Part shown: one piece after another, positions 50,849 through 59,487 of the stretch
Layout of the letters: each line of letters starts with the position of its first letter
How positions within the stretch are numbered: position 1 is the stretch's first letter
Assembly (NCBI GenBank): GCA_023388435.1
Contig: JAEWGG010000013.1
Coordinates: 62,001-126,000, forward strand
From: Bacillota bacterium
GTDB lineage: Bacteria > Bacillota > Clostridia > Saccharofermentanales > Fastidiosipilaceae
Reading direction: 5' to 3'
DNA length: 64,000 nucleotides
Position numbers and translations under genes: made by a program
Notes under the pieces: model-generated
The model's database searches: none
The model's input: only the letters and a program-made list of their open reading frames with translations
Told to the model about the DNA's origin: nothing

Positions 50849-52510
50849 GTGAACGCGAAAGAGGAGCAGGACTTCCGAAACAAGTTGGCCGCCCTGCGCC
50901 AGCAGCAGCGGCGGGAGCACCATGAGGAGCGGAAGGCGGAAGCGGCACAGGATAGCTCCCATAGGAGACTGAGTCGTGCGGAGCGGGGTTCCGTAGAAGA
51001 GGCCTTCCGTGCGATAAAAGAAAATAAGAATCCGCGGACTGCCCGGGCTGAGGATGTGCTAGAAGTCCTGGCTGAGGCTGAACGCGGGAGACCCGGAGCA
51101 GACGCTCGGGAGACGGAGCGGTCAAGGGCCCAGTCCCTGGCGCATAAGCTGTGGTGCCGACGTGGCTGGCTGGCAGAGCTGCGGCCCGTTGAATTGACCT
51201 GTCTGAGTTTTGTGCTGGTTATTCTCCTGGGGAGCCTCCTGCTCAGTCTGCCCATCGCCACGCGCAGCGGGCAGCCTGCCCCCTATCTGACGGCTCTGTA
51301 TACGGCCACTTCTGCCACATCTGTGACGGGCCTGGTTGTTGAAGATACCATGCTTTTCTGGTCCACCTTCGGACATGTGGTCATTGCCCTGCTCATTCAA
51401 ATCGGAGGCATTTCGCTGCTGACCATCATCAGCGCTGTCAGCTTCGGCCTGCACCGGCGTCTGGCTCTGAGTACGCGGGTGGCCATACAGAACAGCACCG
51501 CTGCGGATTCTTTCGACAGCGCGTACTCGCTGGTGGGAAAAATTCTGGCGGTTACAGGGACTATGGAGGGCCTGGCCGCCCTCCTGCTCACCTGGCGCTT
51601 CAGCCAGTATATGCCCTTTTTACACGCCCTGAAGAAGGCCTGTTTCCAGGCGGTTTCGGCCTTCTGTAATGCGGGCTTCGATCTGATGGGGGACTACTCT
51701 GGACCCTATTCCAGTCTCAGCGCCTTCCAGCATGACCCCGTGGTGCTGCTGGTCACTGCCCTGCTCCTTATCAGCGGCGGTCTGGGCTTTGTGCTCTGGA
51801 CGGACCCAGGACTTTGGAGACGGGGGCGGCGCATGAGCTTTCACAGTCGGCTGGTGCTCAGTGTGAGCGCCTTCCTGCTCGTGCTGGGCACCGTGTTCTT
51901 CTTCTTTGTGGAGCGACATGGAGAGATCGGAGGCATGCCTTTTGGGGAGCGCCTGCTCAACAGTTTTTTTCAGTCCGCCAGTCTGAGAACGGCGGGGTTT
52001 AACAGCGTGGACCAGGGGGCCTTAGAGGAGAGTTCGAAGATGCTGGGAGGCATCTGGATGATTATCGGTGCGGGCCCCGCATCCACTGGCGGGGGAATCA
52101 AGGTGACCACCCTGGCCCTGCTCCTGGCCGCCCTGCGTCAGGATCTGGTGGCTTCTTCGGCGGAGATTCACCTCCTGCGCCACCGGATCAGTCCCACACT
52201 GATTCGTCGCAGTTCCTCCATTTTTATGCTGGCCCTGACGATTGTCTGTCTGCTGACACTGATACTCAAGCTCAGCGATCCTGCGGGCAGTTCCCTCATC
52301 GACTGTTTCTATGAGGCCAGCTCGGCCTTCGGTACCGTTGGGCTTAGCGCCACGGGTTCGGCGCACTGGTCCGTGCTGGGGAAGTTGGCTCTGATTGTGA
52401 CCATGTATATTGGCCGTGTGGGGCCGGTGGCCCTGGCCCTGTCCTTTATGACCCGGCACGAGGAGCAGAAATACACCATCTATCCCGAAGGGAAGACCTT
52501 TGTCGGCTAG
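50849..52510 (+). CDS. Potassium channel subunit TrkH/KtrB with charged N-terminal extension
   Basis: The 553-residue membrane protein imports potassium. The four selectivity-filter loops are visible: SATSVTGLV, FCNAGFD, RTAGFNSVD and FGTVGLSATG. About ten membrane segments begin near residue 113 (LTCLSFVLVILLGSLLLSLP). The first 110 residues are strongly charged and likely coiled (KLAALRQQQRREHHEER), which KtrB and TrkH normally lack. The GTG at 50849 follows the trkA stop by one base. An internal start would remove the extension, but none has a better binding site. Confidence 0.92.
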   Translation: MNAKEEQDFRNKLAALRQQQRREHHEERKAEAAQDSSHRRLSRAERGSVEEAFRAIKENKNPRTARAEDVLEVLAEAERGRPGADARETERSRAQSLAHKLWCRRGWLAELRPVELTCLSFVLVILLGSLLLSLPIATRSGQPAPYLTALYTATSATSVTGLVVEDTMLFWSTFGHVVIALLIQIGGISLLTIISAVSFGLHRRLALSTRVAIQNSTAADSFDSAYSLVGKILAVTGTMEGLAALLLTWRFSQYMPFLHALKKACFQAVSAFCNAGFDLMGDYSGPYSSLSAFQHDPVVLLVTALLLISGGLGFVLWTDPGLWRRGRRMSFHSRLVLSVSAFLLVLGTVFFFFVERHGEIGGMPFGERLLNSFFQSASLRTAGFNSVDQGALEESSKMLGGIWMIIGAGPASTGGGIKVTTLALLLAALRQDLVASSAEIHLLRHRISPTLIRRSSSIFMLALTIVCLLTLILKLSDPAGSSLIDCFYEASSAFGTVGLSATGSAHWSVLGKLALIVTMYIGRVGPVALALSFMTRHEEQKYTIYPEGKTFVG

Positions 52511-52538
52511 ATCTGCGGCTGTCTCCTGTATTCAGGAA

Positions 52539-52567
52539 CTGAGACGCCCCGTTTATGGGCATCTCAG
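52539..52567 (+). terminator. Hairpin after trkH
   Basis: CTGAGA-C-GCCC (52539-52549) pairs with GGGC-A-TCTCAG (52557-52567), one mismatch. No T-run follows. A competing stem GTCTCCTG/CAG-GAGAC (about 52521-52545) shares its left arm. The following bases to 52711 are AT-rich and hold no supported gene; a promoter for the short ORFs is expected there but could not be assigned. Confidence 0.5.
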
Positions 52568-52711
52568 TATATGAATACGTAGCTTGGTATTTATCGATAA
52601 TATAAGTTCGAAAAAATGGGCAAAAAACCGTATTTTTTTATTGCGAAATTTTACACCTCCATATTTGTTGTGTGCTACAGCAGCAGAAAACAAAATGAAA
52701 GGAGTAGACGC

Positions 52712-52774
52712 ATGAAGATTGTATCCACTAAGCAGCCGCCGCAGCTCCCACAAGAACTTGAACTTAGCAAGTAA
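52712..52774 (+). CDS. 20-residue peptide ORF with strong ribosome binding site
   Basis: ATG at 52712 opens MKIVSTKQPPQLPQELELSK and then TAA. AAAGGAG lies eight bases upstream, a much better site than most short frames have. The proline/glutamine-rich, leader-like sequence heads an AT-rich stretch ahead of two ABC exporters. It could be a secreted signalling peptide, a leader-peptide attenuator, or the 5' part of a longer precursor broken by a frameshift. No homologue is recognised. Confidence 0.5.
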   Translation: MKIVSTKQPPQLPQELELSK

Positions 52775-52780
52775 TGAACA

Positions 52781-52900
52781 ATGGACCTTGCAGTGGAGCA
52801 TGGTGATGCGGCGCGAAGCTTTGGTTTAAAGCTTCATAACGATCATGAGCAGGAACCTTTCGCTCCAATGGGGAGATCGTTAAATGTAGTAGTCACATAG
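52781..52900 (+). CDS. Possible 39-residue ORF
   Basis: ATG at 52781 to TAG at 52900 encodes a soluble peptide (starting MDLAVEHGDAARSF). No ribosome binding site is seen, and it fills the gap exactly between the 20-residue peptide and the Cys-rich peptide. It may be translated by reinitiation or be non-coding. Confidence 0.25.
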   Translation: MDLAVEHGDAARSFGLKLHNDHEQEPFAPMGRSLNVVVT

Positions 52901-53059
52901 ATGAAGATCAGAATAGGAAAAGTCTTACCTGGGCGGGGAGTTTTCATTGATGATAAGCAGAATCGTTTATGCTACGACGGTCAGCTTGCTCCGATTTGTG
53001 AGCACTGTGACGAAAAGCTCGTCTGCTACAATAAGCGCTGTCCATACATAAGATTATAA
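52901..53059 (+). CDS. 52-residue Cys-rich peptide, candidate exported peptide precursor
   Basis: ATG at 52901 encodes 52 residues: a basic, glycine-containing front half (MKIRIGKVLPGRGVFIDD), then a Cys-rich end with five Cys in 24 residues (pattern C-x8-C-x2-C-x5-C-x4-C), closing CPYIRL. The CxxC spacing could bind metal or form disulfides or thioethers. No good ribosome binding site is present, so translation may be coupled to the preceding frame, whose stop abuts its ATG. The exporter gene begins 57 bases downstream. The codon use is AT-rich compared with flanking genes. A bacteriocin, signalling peptide or modified peptide precursor are all possible; no maturation enzyme is seen nearby. 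Confidence 0.5.
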   Translation: MKIRIGKVLPGRGVFIDDKQNRLCYDGQLAPICEHCDEKLVCYNKRCPYIRL

Positions 53060-53115
53060 AGCGATACAGGTTACTGTTGTTCAAAAAGGTGATAAACAAT
53101 GAGGAGAGTTACGTT

Positions 53116-54822
53116 GTGAAGGAATTTCTCAAAAGGTCCAGGCTGTTACTCTTACCCGCCTGCCTGATCATCGTCATTCATGCGTTCGTTTTAAACGTAA
53201 ATGCCCTGCTGATCCCCCGCATCGTGGACTACATCAGCCAGAAGAATATGGGCCTCTTCCTGCGCTACATAGGCCTTATACTCCTGGCCTACCTCGGAGC
53301 GGAACTCCTGACCTACATCAAGACCCGCTTCCAGATCCGTGCCTATCGCAGTCTGCATCAGCAGCTGCGTCAGAAGATTCTGGCTTGGATCAGCCGTCTG
53401 CGCCCCCAAAGCTACCAGGAGACGGGGGCCGCCGCCTATCTCTCCTATCTGAGCAATGACATGCGGAGTCTGGATGAGGGCTATTGGTCCGGCATCTACA
53501 CCTGGGTGGAGGCCGTGGCGGGGCTCGTGATCGCTCTGACCATACTCCTTAGCTACAGTCCCTGGATCATGCTGACAGCCCTGACTTTCAGCGCCCTCAT
53601 GCTCTACCTCCCCCGCTTCTACTTCCGCCGGGCTGCAGAATATGGCCTAGCTCTTAGCAAGGCCCAGGAGGACTTCGTTAAAGAAGAGCAGTCTCTCCTC
53701 GACGGCTACAGCATACTCCGCTTTTTCGGCCGCCTGGCCTACCTGCGCCAGCGCTCCTTCCAGGCCTCGGAGACCATGGAGCAGCGGGATTACGAGGGCC
53801 TGCGCTACCGTGTGCGCGGTGCCACATTCAGTCGGACCCTGTACTGTATCTTCGATAGCTTGCTCACCCTCGTGGCTGGCTACATCGTCTGGCGACATCA
53901 TCTCAGTGCCGGCGTTGTCATGTCGGTGTTCATACTTAATGCCCGCCTCGCCTCCAGTCTGGCGACCGTGGTTCAGATGCTGGCTAATCGCAGTCAGGCC
54001 AAGGCTGTCTTGAAAAAATTCTCGGACCTGGAGGCCCAGGCCCTGGAAGTCGGGGATGCGGAGGCGGGGGTCCCGCTGGACTTTTCCCAAGAGATCCGTT
54101 TCGAGGAGCTCTGCTTCGCCTACGGGGACAAGCGGGTCCTGGATGCCTGTTCGCTCTCTTTCCAGAAGGGGCATAAGTACGCCCTGCTCGGTCCCAGTGG
54201 CAGCGGTAAGACGACCCTGATTAAGCTCCTGCTCCGCCAGCTTCAGCCCCAGTCGGGACGTCTGCTTATTGATGGGCGGCCAATTGAGGATTACAGCCAG
54301 AGCTCCCTGTATCAGAATATTAGCTACATCGACCAGACGGTCTATCTCTTCGATGGCAGCATCCGCGAGAACCTCTGCCTGGGTGCGGACTATACGGATG
54401 CACAGTTGGAGGCGGCCCTTAGACGGGCCCGACTCTGGGACTTCGTCTCAGCTCAGCCCGAGGGTCTGGACCTGGAGCTGGGCTATGCGGGGGCCAAGCT
54501 CTCCGGTGGTCAGCGCCAGCGCATGGCCGTCGCCCGCTCCCTGGTCCACGGCAGCAGCATCCTCCTGATGGACGAGGGCAGCAGTGCCCTGGATCCAGAG
54601 ACCGCAAGGGAGCTAGAAGCCGACCTCTTAGCCGACCAGGACCTGACCCTCATCATGGTTACGCATCATCTGTCGCCTGAGACTAAGGCCCGCTTAGACG
54701 CCGTCTATGAGCTCTCCCCGCTTGCCACAGAAACCCAGAATGCTGAGGCTGATGTGACTGGGGGCGCCAGTCAGGTGGAGTCCCAAGAATCTGGACAGGA
54801 AGCGAAGGAGGTGGAGGCATGA
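53116..54822 (+). CDS. ABC exporter half-transporter, first of a pair
   Basis: The 568-residue protein has six membrane segments, Walker A GPSGSGKTTLI (about residue 358), signature LSGGQRQRMAVARSL and Walker B ILLMDEGSSALD, with the catalytic Glu kept. A roughly 40-residue acidic C-terminal tail (ETQNAEADVTGGASQ onward) is unusual. I start at the GTG at 53116, with GAGGAG nine bases upstream; the frame is open to a TTG at 53077. Its stop overlaps the second exporter's ATG by four bases. Position directly after the short peptide ORFs suggests peptide export. Confidence 0.88.
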   Translation: MKEFLKRSRLLLLPACLIIVIHAFVLNVNALLIPRIVDYISQKNMGLFLRYIGLILLAYLGAELLTYIKTRFQIRAYRSLHQQLRQKILAWISRLRPQSYQETGAAAYLSYLSNDMRSLDEGYWSGIYTWVEAVAGLVIALTILLSYSPWIMLTALTFSALMLYLPRFYFRRAAEYGLALSKAQEDFVKEEQSLLDGYSILRFFGRLAYLRQRSFQASETMEQRDYEGLRYRVRGATFSRTLYCIFDSLLTLVAGYIVWRHHLSAGVVMSVFILNARLASSLATVVQMLANRSQAKAVLKKFSDLEAQALEVGDAEAGVPLDFSQEIRFEELCFAYGDKRVLDACSLSFQKGHKYALLGPSGSGKTTLIKLLLRQLQPQSGRLLIDGRPIEDYSQSSLYQNISYIDQTVYLFDGSIRENLCLGADYTDAQLEAALRRARLWDFVSAQPEGLDLELGYAGAKLSGGQRQRMAVARSLVHGSSILLMDEGSSALDPETARELEADLLADQDLTLIMVTHHLSPETKARLDAVYELSPLATETQNAEADVTGGASQVESQESGQEAKEVEA

Positions 54823-56468
54823 AACGCTATATCTCAGGGGCCTGGCGCTACGTCCTACCCTTTGTGCTTGTGTCCTGCCTCTTTTACGCAGGCTTCAACA
54901 CCCAGAATCTCATCACCCAGCAAATAGTTGACTCCCTGGTTCAGCGGCGCCTGGATCGCCTTTTCCTGTTTATTGGCCTGGGTATCCTCGTGAGCCTCGT
55001 CCTCTACCTCGTCCTCGCCGCTAGTGCCCTGCTGAGGAAGAAAGTGCTCTGGAAGATTCGCCAGGATCTGCGGCGGGATATCGTGGAGAGCCTGGCCGGA
55101 CTTAGCCCCCAGGAATTCGGCCTCAAGGGCTGCTCGGCTTATCTCTCCTACCTCAATAATGACATCGCCCAGCTCAGTAACAGTAGCCTTGATGCCTTTA
55201 CAGATCTCGTACGTATCTTGCCGACCCTGGTTTCCGCCCTGGCCCTTCTCTTTTACTACAACTGGGTCCTGGCACTTCTGGCCGTCCTGGGCTCCCTGCC
55301 CATCCTCTTCGGTCCCCAGCTCAGCGCCAAGCGCATGGCCCGGTACAGCCAAGCCGAGTCCAGTAGCCAAGAGCAGTTCACCAAGATGCTGCGCAGCCTG
55401 CTTGAGGGCTACAATCTTCTCCGTGTTTTCAATCGGCAGAAGTACTTCCAGCGCCAGGGAGCGGAGGCCAGCGCCTTGTTGGAGACCTCCATCTGGCAGA
55501 AAGAGAAGTTTAGCGCCCTCGTGGAGCTGGTCCTGGAGATCCTCTCGATGAGCTACCAGCTGGCCCTCTTCGCCTATGCGGGCTACCTCGCCATCCAGGG
55601 CCGAACCCCCGTCGGCCTAATCATGGTGGTCGGCAATCTGTCTGGGGCCCTAAGCAATTCCATCGCAGAGTTGGTCCAGGTCCGCAATCGACTGATTCAG
55701 GGCCGACCCATCATCCAGAAGTTCCTGGATCTGGAGGCCCAGGCCAGCCAGCGGCGGACCAGCCAGACCCAGCTGCCAGCGGGAGAGACGGCCTCCCTGA
55801 GTTTCCAGCAGAGCCTCTGCTTTGAGAACGTGGCCTTTGCCTACGAGGGCAAGCCCGTGCTCCAGGGCCTGGATCTCTGCTTCGAGAAGGGGAAGAAGTA
55901 TGCCCTGCTTGGCCCCAGCGGCAGTGGCAAGACTACGGCCCTGCGCCTTCTGCTGGGCTTCGCCCCCGACTACGAGGGCCAGATCAGGATCGACGGGCGG
56001 AGCCTGAAGGAGGGCAGTGGTACGGAGATCTATCGCCTGCTCTCCTACATCGACCAGGAATGCTACATCTTCGACAGCAGCCTGCGCGAGAACCTCTGCC
56101 TCGGGGCAGACTACAGCGAGGCGGCAATTCAAAAGGCCCTGGACGAGGCCGAACTCATGGACTATGTGGCCAGCCTGCCTGAGGGTCTGGACACGCCGAT
56201 GGGTCACAAGGGGGACCAGATGTCCGGCGGTCAGCGCCAGCGCCTGGCCATCGCCCGCGCCTTGCTCCATGGGCGTGAGCTCCTGCTGATCGACGAGGGT
56301 ACCTCGGCCCTGGATCCCAGTACGGCCCGGGCGATAGAAGAACGCCTCTTGAAGGATGAGCGTCTGACAGTGATTCTGATCAGCCATCATCTTACGGCGG
56401 AGAGCCGCCGGCTTCTGGATGGTATTTACCAGTTCCAGAACGGCCGGGCCCAGGCCCAGGTAGTCTGA
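54819..56468 (+). CDS. ABC exporter half-transporter, second of a pair
   Basis: The 549-residue protein has six membrane segments, Walker A GPSGSGKTTAL (about residue 364), signature MSGGQRQRLAIARAL and Walker B LLLIDEGTSALD. Its overall sequence is clearly related to that of its neighbour, and both keep the catalytic Glu, unlike the heterodimer at 34838-38494. They probably form one heterodimer. No peptidase C39 domain is present on either, so any leader removal would need another enzyme. Confidence 0.9.
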   Translation: MKRYISGAWRYVLPFVLVSCLFYAGFNTQNLITQQIVDSLVQRRLDRLFLFIGLGILVSLVLYLVLAASALLRKKVLWKIRQDLRRDIVESLAGLSPQEFGLKGCSAYLSYLNNDIAQLSNSSLDAFTDLVRILPTLVSALALLFYYNWVLALLAVLGSLPILFGPQLSAKRMARYSQAESSSQEQFTKMLRSLLEGYNLLRVFNRQKYFQRQGAEASALLETSIWQKEKFSALVELVLEILSMSYQLALFAYAGYLAIQGRTPVGLIMVVGNLSGALSNSIAELVQVRNRLIQGRPIIQKFLDLEAQASQRRTSQTQLPAGETASLSFQQSLCFENVAFAYEGKPVLQGLDLCFEKGKKYALLGPSGSGKTTALRLLLGFAPDYEGQIRIDGRSLKEGSGTEIYRLLSYIDQECYIFDSSLRENLCLGADYSEAAIQKALDEAELMDYVASLPEGLDTPMGHKGDQMSGGQRQRLAIARALLHGRELLLIDEGTSALDPSTARAIEERLLKDERLTVILISHHLTAESRRLLDGIYQFQNGRAQAQVV

Positions 56469-56605
56469 GGCCAGGCTCGGCGGAGGGGGACGCTCGCGGC
56501 CGTTCGGCGCTATGGACCATAAAAAAAGCCTGCCTCCGCTTCGCCGACTGTGCGTAAGGCATTATGCGAAAAACACACGGAAATCGGCATTACAGGGTAG
56601 AAATG

Positions 56606-56638
56606 AGCGTACGGATCGAGGGATTCGTACGCTTTTTC
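56606..56638 (+). terminator. Intrinsic terminator after the exporter pair
   Basis: AGCGTACG (56606-56613) pairs perfectly with CGTACGCT (56626-56633) and TTTTTC follows. It lies 138 bases after the second exporter's stop. Confidence 0.82.
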
Positions 56639-57182
56639 TATATATTCCCATACGACTTTATTACAGAAGATCCCCGCCGAAAATAGGGCTGCTGTTCAGA
56701 TTGAAGACATTGGTGGAAATAGCCTGGGTGAGGAAGCCAGGAGTTCATTACAGAAGCAGTCTATGTACATGCCGCGCGCTGCTCCACTTTTCTACAGCCT
56801 GCGTATTACCAACCATAATTTTAAAATCAAAGAAAAATTTTTGGCCAGCGTTGCTAAAGGTATGAAGTCAACGTTAGGCTCGTCAGTAACCGTCTCAGAT
56901 CAGGCGAGTTTTAGTGCTTCGGTGGAAGCGGATTTTTTGACTTTTGTTAAAGCTAAGGTTCACGCCAGCTATGGAATAAGCTTCTTCCATACGGTGGACG
57001 CACACTATGAATTCCAGGGTCCCCCCGAGGAATCCACGTATAATTCCCGCTCGTATTATGTGGCTATCGTTAACGATGTCGGGTATTACAAGGTCTGGAA
57101 ACAAAGAAGTGACAAAAAAATTGTCAAGTTCCGAGCCCCTAAAAGCTACGTGATCTATAGTGTGGATGCTTCTATCCATTAG
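56639..57182 (+). pseudogene. 5'-truncated remnant of a secreted or surface protein gene
   Basis: One plus-strand frame is open from about 56607 to TAG... ending at 57182, yet its only early ATG (56763) has no ribosome binding site and the coding-like sequence begins before it (QKIPAENRAAVQIEDIGG, then NSLGEEARSSLQKQ). The C-terminal 100 residues alternate small and aromatic residues (SASVEADFLTFVKAKVHASY, NDVGYYKVWKQ), like the beta-rich end of secreted clostridial proteins. No signal peptide remains. The frame is followed by its own terminator. I infer deletion of the 5' end; a short real gene from 56763 (139 residues) is the alternative. Base composition is AT-rich. Confidence 0.5.
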
Positions 57183-57215
57183 GTTTCGCCTAATGGATAA
57201 AAGCATTTCCGTTCA

Positions 57216-57241
57216 GGCACGCACTCAGGTGGGTGTTTTTT
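57216..57241 (+). terminator. Intrinsic terminator after the truncated gene
   Basis: A short stem (CACGCAC with GTGGGTG, one mismatch) is followed by TTTTTT. A second small hairpin, CATTAGG-TTTC-GCCTAATG, overlaps the stop codon just upstream. Confidence 0.65.
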
Positions 57242-57281
57242 GCCTTTCTAATCTATGAGGCAAGCGAGCCGCACAGCTTCC

Positions 57282-58877
57282 CTAGTTGTCATCCCCCGTC
57301 AGCAGGCTGATGTGGGCCCGACAGAGTTCCGCCATGCCCTCCTCCACACGTGCCTGGCAGCTGCGGTCCAGGTAGATGAGCAGGTAGTCTCCAGCCTCCA
57401 GGCGGCTGGAACCCCTGGGCAGCAGTTCCTCGCTCCCGCGCTTGATTCCCACAAAGAGACAGTGCTCAGGCCAGGCGATCTCAGAGATGCAGCACCCCTC
57501 AGCCCGGCTCCCATGCTCCACAGGATACTCAATGAGCAGGCGCTCGGCGGGCGGAGCTTGGTGCTTCTGGGCCAGGAGGGCATCCAGGAGCATCTCATAG
57601 ACAGGTCGGCATTTTAGCCCATCTGCGACCAGAAAAGCGGAGAGCGCGACTACGCCCAGCGGCAGCATAAACGCGAAGGAGCCGCTCATCTCGGTGATGA
57701 GCATAATGCCCGTCAGCGGGCTGCGGACGATGGCCGTGAAATGGGCGCACATGGCGAGTAGCGTCAGAATCAGTACGTCATTGGGGCCGATCAGACCGAG
57801 GGCCAGAGCCAGCTGGGCATAGAGGTTGCCCAGGAGGCTGCCGAGTATGAGCAGGGGGAAGAAAATGCCGCCCGGCAGGCCCGAGCAGAAGGCCAGGAGC
57901 AGCAAGAGGAATTTCGCCACATAGAGGGCGAGCACCACAGCCAGAGGCAGGTTTGCCCCCTCCGGAAGGAAGATTAGCGGCTCACCTGAGAAGAGCAGAG
58001 CAGGGACCAGGAGGGCCACCAGAGCCGTGGCCACAAAGGGTATGAAGCGCCGCAGGAAGGGGCTGAGTGGCAGGGCGGCATAGAGGGCCTTGCCCCTCTG
58101 AATCAGGCGGTTAAAAGCCACGCCCGAGCAGGCGCAGACGGCGCCGAGCAGAATCAGCAGGGGATAGAGTTCCAGCCTGAGGTCATGGACGGCCTGGAAG
58201 TGCAAGACAGGGTGGATGCCAAAAATATTGACCGCCACGAAGTCTGAGGCAAAGGCGGCCGCCATGGCGCTGATCAGGGCGGGTATGGAGAAGCTGCGGT
58301 GCAGTTCTTCCAGGCAAAAAATAACGCCGGAAATAGGGGCGTTAAAGGCCGCGGAGAGACCCGCCGCCGCCCCCGCCGAGAGGAGGAAGCGCCGCTCGCT
58401 CAGGGGGCGCTTCAGGAGCCGGGCCAGACCCTGGGCCAGGGCCCCTCCCAGCTGTACGGAGGGCCCCTCGCGCCCCAGTGTCAGGCCGCTGCCCAGGCAG
58501 AGGACGCCGCCTGTAAATTTCGCGAAGAGGACCCGCCAGGACCGGCATTCCAGGCGGCCGCTCAAAATACCTGAGATCTGAGGAATGCCCGAGCCCCCAA
58601 TCATCGGCTCCCAGTGACAGAGCCAGGAGACCAGGGCGGCTATGCCCAGGTAGCAGACGAGCAGGAGGGCCGCCCCCCAGAGCCGTGTTCCGAAGTGGCC
58701 CAGATAAAACTGCAACAGGCCGCTCATCTTTTCGATAAGCAGCCTGTATGCGGAAATTAAAAAACCAGTCAGAGAGCCAATCAGCAGGCCGAGCAGGCAG
58801 AGCCTGATGCGCAGCTTGCTGCGCAGGCGGAAGGTTCTTCTGCTGGCGGATATCTGTTCTCGTGCCGCAGCGTCCAT
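57282..58877 (-). CDS. ClC-family chloride channel/antiporter with C-terminal TrkA-C domain
   Basis: The 531-residue protein has the ClC signatures GSGIPQISG, GREGPSVQLGG (with the gating Glu) and GGIFFPLLILGSLLGN, over about 16 membrane helices. From about residue 450 a TrkA_C-type regulatory domain follows, as in several Firmicute ClC proteins. The gating Glu fits a proton/anion exchanger, though a channel cannot be excluded. It is eight bases downstream of the DtxR/MntR gene on the same strand, so the two are co-transcribed. Confidence 0.92.
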   Translation of the reverse strand: MDAAAREQISASRRTFRLRSKLRIRLCLLGLLIGSLTGFLISAYRLLIEKMSGLLQFYLGHFGTRLWGAALLLVCYLGIAALVSWLCHWEPMIGGSGIPQISGILSGRLECRSWRVLFAKFTGGVLCLGSGLTLGREGPSVQLGGALAQGLARLLKRPLSERRFLLSAGAAAGLSAAFNAPISGVIFCLEELHRSFSIPALISAMAAAFASDFVAVNIFGIHPVLHFQAVHDLRLELYPLLILLGAVCACSGVAFNRLIQRGKALYAALPLSPFLRRFIPFVATALVALLVPALLFSGEPLIFLPEGANLPLAVVLALYVAKFLLLLLAFCSGLPGGIFFPLLILGSLLGNLYAQLALALGLIGPNDVLILTLLAMCAHFTAIVRSPLTGIMLITEMSGSFAFMLPLGVVALSAFLVADGLKCRPVYEMLLDALLAQKHQAPPAERLLIEYPVEHGSRAEGCCISEIAWPEHCLFVGIKRGSEELLPRGSSRLEAGDYLLIYLDRSCQARVEEGMAELCRAHISLLTGDDN

Positions 58878-58885
58878 GCCCAGGC

Positions 58886-59335
58886 TCAGTCCTCCTGACC
58901 GCTGAAATGCACCTTGTTTTCGCTCAGAATACGCTCGTGGGAGCGCTGGCTGGCTCGGGGGCAGGTCGAGGGGCAGCTGGCCATGTGGGCCTTAAGCTTA
59001 TCGAAGCTTTCGCCCGAGATCACGTGTTCGATGCGGCAGGCATCGCTGGCGGCCTGCTCTTCTTCGACGCCCAGGGACATGAAAAATTCGGTCAGGACGA
59101 CATGGCGCTCATAGATGGTCTTGGCGATTTCCTCGCCGCGGGCCGTCAGCTCAAGGCTGCCGTCTTTGGCAAAAATCACATAGCCCTCGTCTTCCAGAAT
59201 GTGGACGGCACGGCTGATGCTCGGTTTGGAAAAATTCAGCTCGCTGGCCAGGTCCACAGAGCGCACGCGCCCCAGCTTATGCTTGAGAATATAGATATTC
59301 TCGAGGTAGTTCTCACCTGATTCGTGCAGAGGCAT
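58886..59335 (-). CDS. DtxR/MntR-family metal-dependent regulator
   Basis: The 149-residue protein has an N-terminal winged helix (ENYLENIYIL, then LNFSKPSISRAVHIL as recognition helix) and the dimerisation/metal domain with YERHVVL and DACRIEHVIS. The C-x2-EH spacing matches the DtxR primary metal ligands more than the Glu of MntR, so iron or manganese are both possible. The C-terminus has an extra CPSTCP pair. I start at the ATG at 59333-59335, which has AAAGGTGG eight bases upstream, rather than the GTG four codons earlier that lies inside it. The AT-rich stretch at about 59355-59380 should hold its promoter. Confidence 0.88.
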   Translation of the reverse strand: MPLHESGENYLENIYILKHKLGRVRSVDLASELNFSKPSISRAVHILEDEGYVIFAKDGSLELTARGEEIAKTIYERHVVLTEFFMSLGVEEEQAASDACRIEHVISGESFDKLKAHMASCPSTCPRASQRSHERILSENKVHFSGQED

Positions 59336-59487
59336 GGGCCTGCCCACCTTTCGATTATGATATTATTATTCTAACATAGTGAGGGAGGTCCTGTGACGCA
59401 GCATGATTTAATCCATATGCCTGGGCGGGCTGTACGCCCCTTATCGTTCCGAATATCAACGAAGAGAGCCAGCGTAGGAGGTCATGT

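Noticed and set aside
52553..52801. 82-codon minus-strand frame ahead of the exporter island
   Set aside because: No ribosome binding site and it opposes the 20-codon ORF with its strong AAAGGAG site.
56512..56865. 117-codon frame starting MDHKKSLPPLRR
   Set aside because: It crosses the terminator at 56606-56638 and is an alternative frame of the truncated secreted-protein sequence.
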